From the NCBI RefSeq assembly GCF_036173065.1, contig NZ_CP108042.1:124001-188000 (forward strand): a stretch of 64,000 bases of DNA, in the 5' to 3' direction. Source of the stretch: Rhodococcus sp. NBC_00297. GTDB lineage: Bacteria > Actinomycetota > Actinomycetes > Mycobacteriales > Mycobacteriaceae. Below are positions 9,004 to 18,191 of this stretch, piece after piece (within the stretch, counting starts at the first letter, position 1; the number at the start of each line of letters is the position of its first letter). The notes beneath the pieces were generated by a model. It was not told the DNA's origin and searched no databases. It was given only the letters and a program-made list of their open reading frames with translations. A program made the position numbers and the translations under genes.

Positions 9004-9873
9004 ATGTCGCGCGTTCACATCACCGATGTCTTCCTACGCGACGGTCTGCAGGACGAGGACTGCATCGTCACCACTTCCGACAAGCTCGAGGTGCTCGACC
9101 GCATCGTCGAGTGCGGAATCACGACTGCGGAGATCACGTCCTTCGTCTCACCGACTCTGGTACCGCAGATGGCCGACGCGGCCGATGTGGTGGCAGGAGC
9201 GCCGCGGCCGAGTTCAGCACGGTTCAGTGCACTCGCGCTGAACGGCCGCGGGGTACGGCGGGCAGCGAAGACCGAGATCGACATCATCCAGGTCGTGACG
9301 TCCGCGAGCGCCTCCCACAGCCGAGCCAACGCCGGCCGACCGTGGATCGATGCTGTTCGGGACATGGGGGCCGTCATCGCGCAGTACACCGACCGGGTGT
9401 TCGTCGGCGGAATCAGCACGTCGTTCGTCTGCCCCTTCGAGGGGGAGATTCCGATCAACAGACTGGTCGAGGTGTGTCGAAGGATGGCCGACACCGGAGT
9501 CAGCGCGCTCGGTCTGGCCGACACACTCGGAGTGGCGACACCCGACCATGTCATCCGAGCAACCGAGGCCGTACGTGATGCGCTACCCGGACTCACGATT
9601 GCCCTCCACCTGCACAACGCACAGGATCAGGCCCTCGTCACCGCTGTTCGCGCGTTTCGTGAAGTCGGTATCGAACACTTCGACAGTGCGCTCGCAGGCT
9701 TTGGGGGGTGCCCGTTCGCACCCGGCGCCCACGGCAACCTGGCGACGGAAGATCTCGTACGAACCTTTCACGCTGCCGGCATCCCGACCGGAATCGACGA
9801 AGAACTTCTGCATCAGGCCGCAGGACTTGCCCGCGAAGTCGTGGCAGGCGCAGCGCCGCTGCCCGCCTCGTGA
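9004..9873 (+). CDS. HMG-CoA-lyase-like enzyme (pyruvate carboxyltransferase fold)
   Basis: A 289-aa TIM-barrel lyase of the HMGL-like family. The metal and substrate motifs are visible: RDGLQDE at the N-terminus, HLHN near residue 205 and the C-terminal GFGGCPFAPGAHGNLATEDLV loop that in HMG-CoA lyases carries the catalytic Cys. It should cleave a 3-hydroxy-3-substituted acyl-CoA to an acyl-CoA and a keto acid. Pairing with a CoA transferase and a dicarboxylate carrier favours a substrate such as a citramalyl-CoA or a related hydroxy-dicarboxylyl-CoA over leucine breakdown. That assignment is inference. Confidence 0.88.
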   Translation: MSRVHITDVFLRDGLQDEDCIVTTSDKLEVLDRIVECGITTAEITSFVSPTLVPQMADAADVVAGAPRPSSARFSALALNGRGVRRAAKTEIDIIQVVTSASASHSRANAGRPWIDAVRDMGAVIAQYTDRVFVGGISTSFVCPFEGEIPINRLVEVCRRMADTGVSALGLADTLGVATPDHVIRATEAVRDALPGLTIALHLHNAQDQALVTAVRAFREVGIEHFDSALAGFGGCPFAPGAHGNLATEDLVRTFHAAGIPTGIDEELLHQAAGLAREVVAGAAPLPAS

Positions 9874-9910
9874 CTCGACCCGACCACTCACTCCGACAAA
9901 GGACTGCACC

Positions 9911-11608
9911 ATGACCATCTCCGAACTTCACCTCGACCCGACCGCCGACTCAGGCGACGGGCACGACATCGCTTCACCAGGAAAGCGGCAGAGCACGGCG
10001 CACGCCCTCGTCGAAGGACTGCTCGATCACGGCGTCACCACAGTGTTCGGCATCCCGGGCGTGCAGACCTACGCGCTCTTCGATGCGCTCGCCGATGCAG
10101 CCAATCAAATCGAACTCATCGGTGCTCGGCACGAGCAGGCATGTGCGTACATGGCCATGGGCTACGCCCAGTCCACCGGCGCTCTCGGCGTGTTCAGCGC
10201 CGTGCCAGGTCCTGGAATCCTCAATGCCTCCGCGGGGTTGCTCACCGCGCTGGGGACAAGTACACCTGTCCTGTGCCTGACCAGTGAAATTCCCTCGGAC
10301 TACATGGGCCGGGGTTTCGGCCACGTGCACGAGATGCCGAGTCAGATCGCGACCCTGCGCACGGTGACCAAACGCTCCGACAATGTCATGCACCCCTCGC
10401 ATGCAAAGAGAATCCTGGCGCAGGCAATCCACGCGGCGCGTTCCGAGCGGCCCGGCCCGACTGTGGTGGCGGCTCCGTGGGACGTACTCGGCCGAGAAGC
10501 GCCTGCTGCTCATGTCCTGCCGATGGCGCTCGACAATACTGCTGTCGATCCAGTGGAGATCGCATCGGCCGCCGAGCTTCTCGCCGGCTCGAATCGCCCA
10601 GTCATTCTCGTCGGGGGCGGAGCACGTGAGGCCAGCGCGACCATCCGTGCGCTGGCAGAACACCTCCAGGCCCCGGTCATCGCTTTCCGGAGCGGAAAGG
10701 GTGTCGTCGGGGAATCGTCTCCCCTGAGTTTCACGTGCGCTGATGGGTACGACCAATGGCGTGAATCCGACCTGGTCCTCACCATCGGCACGAAGGCCGA
10801 GCTGCTGTGGTTCCGGTGGCCGAAAAAATCGCACGCGGTGCCGAGCATCAACATCGACATCGACCCGGCGTCACACATCCGACTGGAACCGACCGTCGGC
10901 ATCACCGCGGACTCCGACGACGCGGCCTCCGCCCTCCTCACGCAACTTCGGAGCACGACGTCCCCCCGCGTCGATCGGCGTTCTGAGCTCGCGCAATACA
11001 AGCGCGACAAGGCCATCGAGATCGATGCGTGGCTGCAGCCCCACCGTGATTATTTGGCGGCGATCCGTCGGGCCCTTCCCGACGACGGGTTCTTCGTCGA
11101 AGAGGTATCCCAGATCGGGTTCTCGTCGTATTTCTCCTTCCCTGTCGACGAGCCCCGCCGTTTCATCACCTGCGGACATCAGAGCAATCTGGGATTCGGG
11201 TTCCCCACCGCGCTCGGAGTCAAAGCGGGCAACAGGAATTCGGTGGTCGTGTCGGTCACCGGCGACGGCGGGTTCCAATTCAGCATCCAGGAATTGGCGA
11301 CTGCAGTTCAGTACCGACTGGGAGTGATCGTCGTCGTCTTCGACAACGGAGCATTCGGCAACGTCAAGGCCGATCAACACCGCCTGTTCGGGCGTGAGGT
11401 CGGGTCGACACTGCATAATCCGGACTTCGAAGCCCTCGCACTGGCCTACGGCGCCCACGTCGCCAGGGCCGAGACCCCGGACGAACTCGAGAGGGCGATC
11501 GTCACTGCCTCGGCCAGCGATCTCCCCACTGTCATCGTCGTTCCGATGCCGCTCGACTCGAACGTCACACCCTGGCGCTACCTGGTGCCGGCTCCGCATG
11601 ATTTGTGA
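9911..11608 (+). CDS. Acetolactate-synthase-like ThDP-dependent enzyme
   Basis: A 565-aa thiamine-diphosphate enzyme of the large-subunit acetolactate synthase/benzoylformate decarboxylase superfamily. The N-terminal Pyr domain has the catalytic Glu in ARHEQACAYMAMGYA. The C-terminal PP domain has the GDG...DN ThDP-binding motif (GDGGFQFSIQELATA, then FDNGAFG). No regulatory small subunit accompanies it, so a biosynthetic IlvB role is unlikely. In this operon it may decarboxylate or condense the 2-keto acid released by the lyase. Start at ATG 9911. Confidence 0.88.
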   Translation: MTISELHLDPTADSGDGHDIASPGKRQSTAHALVEGLLDHGVTTVFGIPGVQTYALFDALADAANQIELIGARHEQACAYMAMGYAQSTGALGVFSAVPGPGILNASAGLLTALGTSTPVLCLTSEIPSDYMGRGFGHVHEMPSQIATLRTVTKRSDNVMHPSHAKRILAQAIHAARSERPGPTVVAAPWDVLGREAPAAHVLPMALDNTAVDPVEIASAAELLAGSNRPVILVGGGAREASATIRALAEHLQAPVIAFRSGKGVVGESSPLSFTCADGYDQWRESDLVLTIGTKAELLWFRWPKKSHAVPSINIDIDPASHIRLEPTVGITADSDDAASALLTQLRSTTSPRVDRRSELAQYKRDKAIEIDAWLQPHRDYLAAIRRALPDDGFFVEEVSQIGFSSYFSFPVDEPRRFITCGHQSNLGFGFPTALGVKAGNRNSVVVSVTGDGGFQFSIQELATAVQYRLGVIVVVFDNGAFGNVKADQHRLFGREVGSTLHNPDFEALALAYGAHVARAETPDELERAIVTASASDLPTVIVVPMPLDSNVTPWRYLVPAPHDL

Positions 11609-11694
11609 CATGACGTCAGCGATTCTCTGCTGTCCGCAGGGCTGGCGACAGCCGAGATGCGCTGTGTCACGTTCGCCGATGTGATCTGGATCAG

Positions 11695-11717
11695 TGTGAC
11701 AACAACCTTGTGTCACA
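11695..11717. promoter_or_regulatory. TGTGACA/TGTCACA inverted repeat over the -35 region
   Basis: Perfect 7-bp arms TGTGACA (11695-11701) and TGTCACA (11711-11717), 9 bp apart. It overlaps the predicted -35 element of the MatC-type carrier promoter. Related TGTGRCA words recur at about 11604 and 11663. A second regulator, perhaps GntR- or Crp-like, may act here. Confidence 0.45.
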
Positions 11718-11736
11718 GATTACATTCCGATAAAAT
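11708..11736 (+). promoter_or_regulatory. Predicted promoter of the MatC-type carrier
   Basis: TTGTGT (11708-11713) and TAAAAT (11731-11736) with a 17-bp spacer. They lie in the AT-rich 11609-11933 interval, which holds no other gene. The 17-bp operator follows about 22 bp downstream of the -10 box. Confidence 0.5.
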
Positions 11737-11757
11737 TCCTGTTAGTTGAGTGATTGC

Positions 11758-11774
11758 ATCTCATTAAATGAGAT
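11758..11774. promoter_or_regulatory. 17-bp palindromic operator, copy 2
   Basis: ATCTCATTAAATGAGAT: perfect 8-bp arms around a single central base. It shares the TCTCATT half-site with the palindrome at 7700-7716 (13 of 17 positions identical). Its place just downstream of the predicted promoter fits a repressor roadblock. Confidence 0.65.
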
Positions 11775-11933
11775 TCACTCAGTAATCGGAGATGAGCCGA
11801 AGTCGACCACCAGGTTGGCCAGCTTCTCTACTGCATGCATCGCGCGTTCGGCTCTCGGCGCGCCGAGACCGACCCGGTCGATGCATTCGGACCGTGGCAC
11901 GCGCATGCTGCCACCCCAACTCAGGAGTACCGA

Positions 11934-13310
11934 GTGGTCTATCTCGTATCGATTCTCGCTCTGGTGGCAATTTTCGCCATTGCCACCGTCAGGCCCATCA
12001 ACATGGGTCTTATCGCATTTGCCGCAGCGTTTCTCGTGGCGCCGTTCATCTCGAACATGAGCATCGACGATGTGATGTCCGGCTTCCCCGGTGAGATGTT
12101 CATCGTCGTCCTGGGCATCACACTGTTGTTCGGAATTGCCCAGGTCAACGGCACACTCGGTACTATCATGCGTGCCGCGCTGCACCTCGTGGGTGGGAGG
12201 CGATGGGCGGTTGCCTGGGCGATGTTCGTCCTGTCTGCCCTTTTGATGTCCCTCGGCGCGGTGCTGGCCGTGAGCATGCTGGCACCGATCGCGATGCCCC
12301 TCGCCAAGCGCTACCGCATCAATCCCCTTTTGATGAGCGCCATGATCGGGCATGGCGCCTTCGGTGCCGCATTCTCGCCCATCACCGTCTATTCGGTGGG
12401 TATTCAGGAGTTGTTGAAGGACTACGACGTCGTCGTCGATCCGCTCTTGCTGTTCGTCGTGCCGCTGGGATTGAACCTGGCCTTCGCGTGCGTGGCCTTT
12501 GCATTCCTCGGCCGTGACATCTGGGGTCCGGAGAGCCGGGATATCCAGCGCCGCATAGATCAGGAGACGCCGTCTCCCACCGGGGGGCCGAGCTCCGGAA
12601 CGCGCGTTGCGGACACTGTCGCAGAACCAAGGTCGGTGCACAGCGGTGGCGGCGGGGTCGTCACTGCACACACCGAGCCCGCACTCGACGTCTCCACGCT
12701 GACACCGGTTCCGAAGAAGTTGAACTGGGAGCAAGGCCTGACACTCACGTCGATCGTCGCCCTCCTCGCGTGTGCGATGTTCGGTGTCGACGTGGGGGTT
12801 GCGTCCCTGATCATCTCGGTGGTGCTGCTCCTGGTGTGCCCCACCCGTGTCAGTGAATCCATGAAGCAGATCGCGTGGCCGGCAGCATTGCTGGTGTGTG
12901 GCGTCGTGACCTACATGGGCGTGCTCACCCAGAACGGGACTATCGAATACCTCGGTGACACGGCGGCTCGAATCCCTTCTGTGCTGCTCACCGTCTTCGC
13001 TCTGCTGTTCGCGATCGGAGTGATCTCGGCAGTCGGCTCATCCTTTGGAATCATCCTCATCGCACTGCCGCTCGCTGCTCCGCTGATGGCGAGCGGACAG
13101 GTCGGGGCGATTCCTTTGGTTCTCGCTGTCTGTTTCTGCGCCACAGTCGTAGACGTCAGCCCGTTCTCGACGAACGGAGTCATCGTGCTGAGCGTGGCCC
13201 AGGTGGAGGACAAACTCGCGTTCCAACGCAAGATGCTGGCCTACTGCGGCTACATCTGCGTTGCCGCGCCGCTAGCGTCGTGGGCGTTGCTGGTGCTGCC
13301 TACCATCTAA
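11934..13310 (+). CDS. MatC-type dicarboxylate carrier (membrane transporter)
   Basis: About 458 aa with around 11-12 hydrophobic segments. The N-terminal region (VRPINMGLIAFAAAFLVAPF, then DVMSGFPGEMFIVVLGITLLFGIAQVNGTL-like) matches the MatC dicarboxylate carrier domain. A long hydrophilic loop near residues 190-265 separates the two halves. The GTG at 11934 with AGGAG at 11923-11927 is preferred; an upstream ATG at 11835 would add 33 non-hydrophobic residues. It probably imports the dicarboxylic acid used by the CoA transferase and lyase upstream, since both units carry the same operator. Confidence 0.85.
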   Translation: MVYLVSILALVAIFAIATVRPINMGLIAFAAAFLVAPFISNMSIDDVMSGFPGEMFIVVLGITLLFGIAQVNGTLGTIMRAALHLVGGRRWAVAWAMFVLSALLMSLGAVLAVSMLAPIAMPLAKRYRINPLLMSAMIGHGAFGAAFSPITVYSVGIQELLKDYDVVVDPLLLFVVPLGLNLAFACVAFAFLGRDIWGPESRDIQRRIDQETPSPTGGPSSGTRVADTVAEPRSVHSGGGGVVTAHTEPALDVSTLTPVPKKLNWEQGLTLTSIVALLACAMFGVDVGVASLIISVVLLLVCPTRVSESMKQIAWPAALLVCGVVTYMGVLTQNGTIEYLGDTAARIPSVLLTVFALLFAIGVISAVGSSFGIILIALPLAAPLMASGQVGAIPLVLAVCFCATVVDVSPFSTNGVIVLSVAQVEDKLAFQRKMLAYCGYICVAAPLASWALLVLPTI

Positions 13311-13361
13311 CGAGTGCCTCGTCGTTTCACGGTGAATTCTTCGAGTGCCTGGTCGTGCATG

Positions 13362-14159
13362 TCATGACTGTGTCGGGGCCGCGGTGCGCACCTCGTTCCG
13401 AGGGCGGGCGTACACGGCGGTCCGCGCGCCGTCGATGTCGTGGACGCGCACCCGGGTATCGAACACGTCGCTCAGGATGTCGTCGTGCATGATCGCGCCG
13501 GCGGGCCCGCTGACGACGATCCGGCCGTCCCGCATCGCGACGATGTCGTCCGACCAGGCCGCCGCGAAGTTGATGTCGTGCACCACGAGCACGATCGTGC
13601 GCCCCAATTCGTCGGCCGCGCGTCGGAGATGGCCCATCATCGCCACCGAGTGCTTCATGTCCAGATTGTTCAGCGGCTCGTCGAGCAGGACGTACGGAGT
13701 GTCCTGCGCGAGAACCATGGCGACGAACGCCCGCTGGCGTTGACCACCTGACACCTGGTCGAGGTGGCGCCCGGCGAGGGTGTCGAGGTGCAGGAAGTCG
13801 AGCGCACGGTCGACGTGTTCGTGGTCGTGTGCGCGGAGTCGGCCGCCGCAGTGCGGGAACCGGCCGAACGAGACGAGCTCGCGGATGGTGAGCCGCGCGG
13901 TCAGGTGGTTGTCCTGGCGCAGCACCGAGACGATGCGGGCCAAGTCTCTCGTGGCCGTGTGCTGCACCACGGCGTCTCCGATGGTCACGGTTCCGGTGGT
14001 CGGCTCGAGCAGTCTGCCCATGATCGAGAGCAGGGTCGACTTGCCCGCTCCGTTGGGCCCGACGACCGAGGTGATGCCACCCTCTGCGATGGTGCCGCTG
14101 ACCGGTCCGAGCACCGTCTCGCTCTGGTAGGTCTTGGAGACGTCCGAGAACGTGATCAC
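13362..14159 (-). CDS. Iron-siderophore ABC transporter ATPase
   Basis: A 265-aa ABC ATPase of the FecE/FepC type that powers ferric-siderophore import. Walker A GPNGAGKST, signature VSGGQRQRA, Walker B YVLLDEP and the H-loop VVHDINFAA are all intact. Its start overlaps the preceding permease stop by 4 bp, so it is the last gene of a four-gene operon running leftward. The promoter ahead of the operon carries an iron box at 17116. Confidence 0.95.
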   Translation of the reverse strand: MITFSDVSKTYQSETVLGPVSGTIAEGGITSVVGPNGAGKSTLLSIMGRLLEPTTGTVTIGDAVVQHTATRDLARIVSVLRQDNHLTARLTIRELVSFGRFPHCGGRLRAHDHEHVDRALDFLHLDTLAGRHLDQVSGGQRQRAFVAMVLAQDTPYVLLDEPLNNLDMKHSVAMMGHLRRAADELGRTIVLVVHDINFAAAWSDDIVAMRDGRIVVSGPAGAIMHDDILSDVFDTRVRVHDIDGARTAVYARPRNEVRTAAPTQS

Positions 14160-15157
14160 AGTCTGCCTTTCCGGAGGACGACGACGAGGAAGAGCAGTCC
14201 ACCCGCGAATTCGATGACGACCGTGAGGAAACCGGCCGCGTAGAACACGTGCTGCATGACGAACTGTCCGACGACGAGCGTGAGCATGCCGAGCAGGAAT
14301 GCCATCGGAAGCACGTACTGGTGTTTGTAGCTGCCGGTCACCTGATAGGCCATCGTCGCGACGATGAAGCCGAAGAAGGTCATCGGCCCTGCCAGCGCGG
14401 TGGAGAACGACACCAGCAGCGCCACCAGAACGAGCACGAGCGTCAGTTCACGCTTGTGGTCGACGCCGATGGTCGTCGCGGAGTCACGGCCGAGCAACAG
14501 CGCATCGAGCCGGAAGCGTCTGCGCCACAACACCACTCCCACCGCGACGCACACCGTGAACGCGAGGGGAAGCATGCCCGGATCCACCCCGCTGAGGCGA
14601 CCGAACAGGCGAACGGACAGGAGGTCGTACTCGGTGGGGGAGAGCAGACGCTGCAGGAACGTCGAGAGGCTGTCGAAGGCCAGTCCCAGGACGACGCCGA
14701 CGAGCAGCATCGTGAAGAGACTGCCGAGGCGACCGGAGAAGAGCCAGCGATAGAGGATCGTGGCGAACAGGACCATGGTGAGGGTCTGTGCGATCACTTT
14801 CGGGGTGCCGTCGGTCCGCGCGATGACGGAGCCGCCGAAGACGAACACCATGACGGTCTGCATCAGCACGTACAGCGAGTCGAAACCGACGATGGACGGA
14901 GTGAGCAATCGGTTGTCTGTGACGGTGTGGAAGACGACGGTGCCGAGCCCGTGGGCGAAGGCCGCGACGGCCATGGCGCCCAGCATCGTGGCGCGGCGTT
15001 CCACCGCGAACTCGAAGGAACCCCGGACGAACAGGAGAAGGAAGCAGGCGATCGCCCCCGCCAGCACCGCGGAGGCCACGAGAAGTCGTCGTCGCGGACG
15101 TGGTCTCGAGTCGGTGCGTACCAGCGTCGGCATCGAGGGTGATTCACGCAAGAACAT
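14156..15157 (-). CDS. FecCD-family iron-siderophore permease
   Basis: A 333-aa permease with about nine to ten transmembrane helices, of the BtuC/FecCD family. The motif region around TALAGPMTFFGFIVATMA and the GRLGSLFTMLLVGVVLG-type helix are typical. It forms the membrane channel as a heterodimer with the product of the next upstream gene, whose stop it overlaps by 14 bp. A start at 15133 is also possible. Confidence 0.92.
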   Translation of the reverse strand: MFLRESPSMPTLVRTDSRPRPRRRLLVASAVLAGAIACFLLLFVRGSFEFAVERRATMLGAMAVAAFAHGLGTVVFHTVTDNRLLTPSIVGFDSLYVLMQTVMVFVFGGSVIARTDGTPKVIAQTLTMVLFATILYRWLFSGRLGSLFTMLLVGVVLGLAFDSLSTFLQRLLSPTEYDLLSVRLFGRLSGVDPGMLPLAFTVCVAVGVVLWRRRFRLDALLLGRDSATTIGVDHKRELTLVLVLVALLVSFSTALAGPMTFFGFIVATMAYQVTGSYKHQYVLPMAFLLGMLTLVVGQFVMQHVFYAAGFLTVVIEFAGGLLFLVVVLRKGRL

Positions 15158-16109
15158 GACGTCGCTGCCTCACCACGAGAAGGACGAAGACCGCGGCGCC
15201 GAGCGCGCCGAGAATCACCGAGGCCGGAATCTCCATGGGCGCGACCACCGTGCGCCCGATCAGGTCGCAGGCCAGCAGCAGTCCGACGCCCAGCACCGCT
15301 ACCCACGGAAGGTTCCTCCGTACGTCGTCTCCCAGGACCATGGACACGATGTTCGGCACGATGAGGCCCAGGAACGGGATGAAGCCGACCACCACGCTGG
15401 TGACACCGGTGCACACCGCCACCATCGCGACGCCGAGCACGACGGTCGCGTCGTAGTTCAGTCCGACCGTGGTGGCGAGGTCCTTCCCGAGGCCGGCGAC
15501 GGTGAAGCGGTGCGCGAGCAGGTAGACGAGCACGGCGATGACGACGACGGCCCACAAGGGTTCGTAGAAACCGCGCACGATGCCGCTGAATCCGCCGGAC
15601 CGCCACGCGGACATGGACTGCAGCAGGTCGAATGTGCCGGCGAGGAAGGTGGTGATCGCGCCGACGACGGCGCCCAGCATGATGCCGACCAGGGGGACCA
15701 CCAGTTGTTGTTCCAACGAGATTCGACGCAGGACGCCGACGAACAACATGGTGCCGACGAAGGCGAACGCGGTGGCGATCAGCATCTTCGGCATCGGCCC
15801 GAGATTCGGCGCCAGCAACAGGGCCGCGAGAATGCCCAGCCCCGCCCACTGGCTCGTGCCGGCGGTGGTGGGCTCGACGAACTTGTTCTGAGTGATCATC
15901 TGCATGACCACACCGGACACCGCCATCGCGACGCCGGCGAAGATCAATGAGAGGGTCCGCGGGACGCGGGAGATGAGGAACATCTCCCGCGCCACCGGGT
16001 CGGTGAGCAGTGTGCCGAGCGAGATGTCGAACTCGCCGACGAGCAGCGACGCCGCGACCAGGGCGGCGGTGACCACCGCCGAGCCCAGAAGTGCTGTCCT
16101 ACGATGCAT
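15144..16109 (-). CDS. FecCD-family iron-siderophore permease
   Basis: A 321-aa permease beginning MHRRTALLGSAVV, with the family motifs VAMAVSGVVMQMITQNKFVEP and GFIPFLGLIVPNIVS. The ATG at 16109 is chosen because the open frame upstream encodes only Arg/Ser-rich sequence shared with the shadow of the binding-protein gene. It overlaps the stop of the substrate-binding protein by 11 bp, so expression is coupled. Confidence 0.92.
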   Translation of the reverse strand: MHRRTALLGSAVVTAALVAASLLVGEFDISLGTLLTDPVAREMFLISRVPRTLSLIFAGVAMAVSGVVMQMITQNKFVEPTTAGTSQWAGLGILAALLLAPNLGPMPKMLIATAFAFVGTMLFVGVLRRISLEQQLVVPLVGIMLGAVVGAITTFLAGTFDLLQSMSAWRSGGFSGIVRGFYEPLWAVVVIAVLVYLLAHRFTVAGLGKDLATTVGLNYDATVVLGVAMVAVCTGVTSVVVGFIPFLGLIVPNIVSMVLGDDVRRNLPWVAVLGVGLLLACDLIGRTVVAPMEIPASVILGALGAAVFVLLVVRQRRHVLA

Positions 16110-17058
16110 TCGAGAAGGCGTCCGCGAGCTGCTCGTACGTCTCGGCGTACGCCTGGATGCTCTCGCGCGTGTAGAAGTACGGATCGAGGTAGACGATCTG
16201 GTCCTCGGACGCGAACGTGGTGTGGGCGAACGCTTCCTGCGCATCGATCACCGACTTCGCCGGAGCGGCACCGGGTTCGCCGGCCGCGGCGTCGCGGTCC
16301 AGCACGATCATCCACTCCGGGTTCGCCGCGGCGACGGCCTCCGGCGCGAGGCCGGAGTCGCCGTGCACGTCGCCGGCCTCACCGGCGAAGACGTCGCGCA
16401 GGTTCAGTGGTTCGATGATCCGACCGATCCGTCCGGCACCGTTGTCGATCTTGCCGCCCGAGACGACGGACAGGAACACCGACTGGCCGGTGGTCCGCTC
16501 CGCCGCGTTGTCTTCGGCGGCGTCGAGAGCCGCGATGATCTCGGACGCCTGCTCCTCGCGGTCGAAGACGACGCCGAGAGAGGCGGTCTGGCGCTTCAGT
16601 GACTCGACGTAACCACCCTCGGCATCGTCGGATGGCGCGATGTCCAGCGTGGGGGCGATACGACCGAGTTCGTCGGTGTACTCCGAGAAGCGGTAACCGC
16701 CGATGATGAGATCGGGTTCCGCCTCGTTCACGATCTCCAGGTTCGGCTCCCTGTGCGTCCCCACGTCGAGGATGGCGTCGTCGTCGATCCAGTCCTCGAA
16801 CCCTTCGTACGGCATGATCGGTTTGGGCAGCGCCACCGGTTCGACGCCGAACGCGCGCAGGGTCTCCAGCGACGTGTTGTCGAGGGCGACGACACGCTGC
16901 GGGTTCTGGGGGACCTCGACAGGTCCGGTGGCGGTGTCGATGGAGACGGTGGTGGCGGAGTCCGCGGACGTGGTGTCGTCGGTGCTGCAACTCGCGAGCG
17001 CGCTCACCGTGATCACGGTGGCGAGGAGGGCGAGGATCGGGGTTTTCGGGGTCTTCAC
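16099..17058 (-). CDS. Iron-siderophore substrate-binding lipoprotein
   Basis: A 319-aa binding protein of the FecB/FatB type. A signal peptide ends in the lipobox LASC (Cys about residue 24), which anchors it to the outer face of the membrane. The phrase PVEVPQNPQRVVALDN and the later ADSGGYRF-like region are characteristic of class III siderophore-binding proteins. It delivers ferric siderophore to the two permeases encoded downstream. It is the first gene of the operon and lies just below an iron box. Confidence 0.93.
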   Translation of the reverse strand: MKTPKTPILALLATVITVSALASCSTDDTTSADSATTVSIDTATGPVEVPQNPQRVVALDNTSLETLRAFGVEPVALPKPIMPYEGFEDWIDDDAILDVGTHREPNLEIVNEAEPDLIIGGYRFSEYTDELGRIAPTLDIAPSDDAEGGYVESLKRQTASLGVVFDREEQASEIIAALDAAEDNAAERTTGQSVFLSVVSGGKIDNGAGRIGRIIEPLNLRDVFAGEAGDVHGDSGLAPEAVAAANPEWMIVLDRDAAAGEPGAAPAKSVIDAQEAFAHTTFASEDQIVYLDPYFYTRESIQAYAETYEQLADAFSNAS

Positions 17059-17115
17059 GAGGCTCCAGAGGGTGTGATGTCTTGACCGGACCTTTACTCG
17101 CTGGAGCGTAGCTAC

Positions 17116-17134
17116 TTAGGTAAGGCTACGCAAA
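17116..17134 (-). promoter_or_regulatory. IdeR/DtxR-type iron box before the siderophore importer
   Basis: TTAGGTAAGGCTACGCAAA matches the DtxR/IdeR consensus TTAGGTTAGGCTAACCTAA at most conserved positions of the left half and centre. It is 58 bp upstream of the binding-protein start. Iron-loaded IdeR would be expected to repress the operon. The adjoining interval to 17380 shows no gene. Confidence 0.75.
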
Positions 17135-17380
17135 CTTTCTCTGTGGCCGCCACGACTCGGCCCCGACTGCCTGATCGCGATGACGCCGATCATGGCGTGG
17201 TTTCACCCGTCGAACACCGCGGACGAGGCGGCCCCGGAATCACATCACCCGCTTGCAACCGAGCAGATCGCGGCCACCTATCGCCGCGAGAAGAAGTCAC
17301 CTGTACCGGCGGCGATCGCTACGCAATGGTGAGGCGCGTCAGTTGTCGGATAGCCGAATTGGTCCGTGAACCCGGTCCGA

Positions 17381-18124
17381 TCAGGATTCGCTGACAGCGA
17401 GCTCCCGCTTCCAGGTGCGGAATCCTTCCTCGGTGCGGCCACGACGCCAGTATCCCGAGATCGAGGCCCATTCCGCCGTCACGCCACGCTTCTTACGGAT
17501 GTAAGGCCGGATCTCGTGCATCACGGACTGCGCCTCACCGTGCACGAAGACGTGGGCCTGTCCCGGCAGCCACTCGACCGCCCGGACAGCGGCGGCCAGC
17601 GCGGAGGTACCGAATTCGTTACTGCGATAGACCCACCGGATGTGGGCCGAGGCCGGCGCGGCGATCTCCAGGCGGTCCTCCGGACTCGCGGCCTCGAGCA
17701 CCACGTGCGCGACGGCCCCCTCGGGGAGTGCGGCGAGCGCCGCGGAGATGGCGGGCACGCCCGTCTCGTCGCCCGCGAGGAGATGCCAGTCGGCGTCCGA
17801 GCGGGGCGAATACGCACCCGCGGGTCCGAAGAACGAGAGCTCGTCCCCCGCGGAGGCCCGCAGCGCCCAAGGGCCCGCCACTCCCTCGTCTCCGTGGACG
17901 ACGAAGTCGATGGCGACCTCACGCGCGTCCGTGTCCACCGACCGCACCGTGTACGTACGCAACGTCGGGTCGTCCGCATCGCCGAAGTGCAGTTTCACAT
18001 AGCTGTCGGTGAACTCGGACGGCGCGAACTCGTCGAAGTTTGCGCCACCGAGCACCACGCGCACCATGTGCGGGGTCAGTCGCTCGGTCCGCAGGACGGT
18101 CAGGGTGGTCAGTTGTCGCGCCAC
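17381..18124 (-). CDS. Siderophore-interacting protein (ferric-siderophore reductase)
   Basis: A 247-aa FAD-binding protein of the SIP/ViuB family that reduces ferric siderophores in the cytoplasm using NAD(P)H. The N-terminal beta-barrel has RTYTVRSVD, the flavin-contacting motif, and the C-terminal lobe has LLAGDETGVPAISA, typical of SIP proteins. The start is GTG 18124, preceded by GGAGG at normal spacing. Longer forms would run through the iron box at 18192. It probably releases iron from the siderophore imported by the adjacent ABC system. Confidence 0.92.
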   Translation of the reverse strand: MARQLTTLTVLRTERLTPHMVRVVLGGANFDEFAPSEFTDSYVKLHFGDADDPTLRTYTVRSVDTDAREVAIDFVVHGDEGVAGPWALRASAGDELSFFGPAGAYSPRSDADWHLLAGDETGVPAISAALAALPEGAVAHVVLEAASPEDRLEIAAPASAHIRWVYRSNEFGTSALAAAVRAVEWLPGQAHVFVHGEAQSVMHEIRPYIRKKRGVTAEWASISGYWRRGRTEEGFRTWKRELAVSES

Positions 18125-18191
18125 AGGGCACCTCCATCGGGTCCGGATCTTCGACGCGGTCCGCCGGGCCTCGCCACCGGTCGGACGCAAG

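Noticed and set aside
17143-17394. Short plus-strand frame opposite the iron box interval
   Set aside because: Composition typical of shadow coding and no start context.
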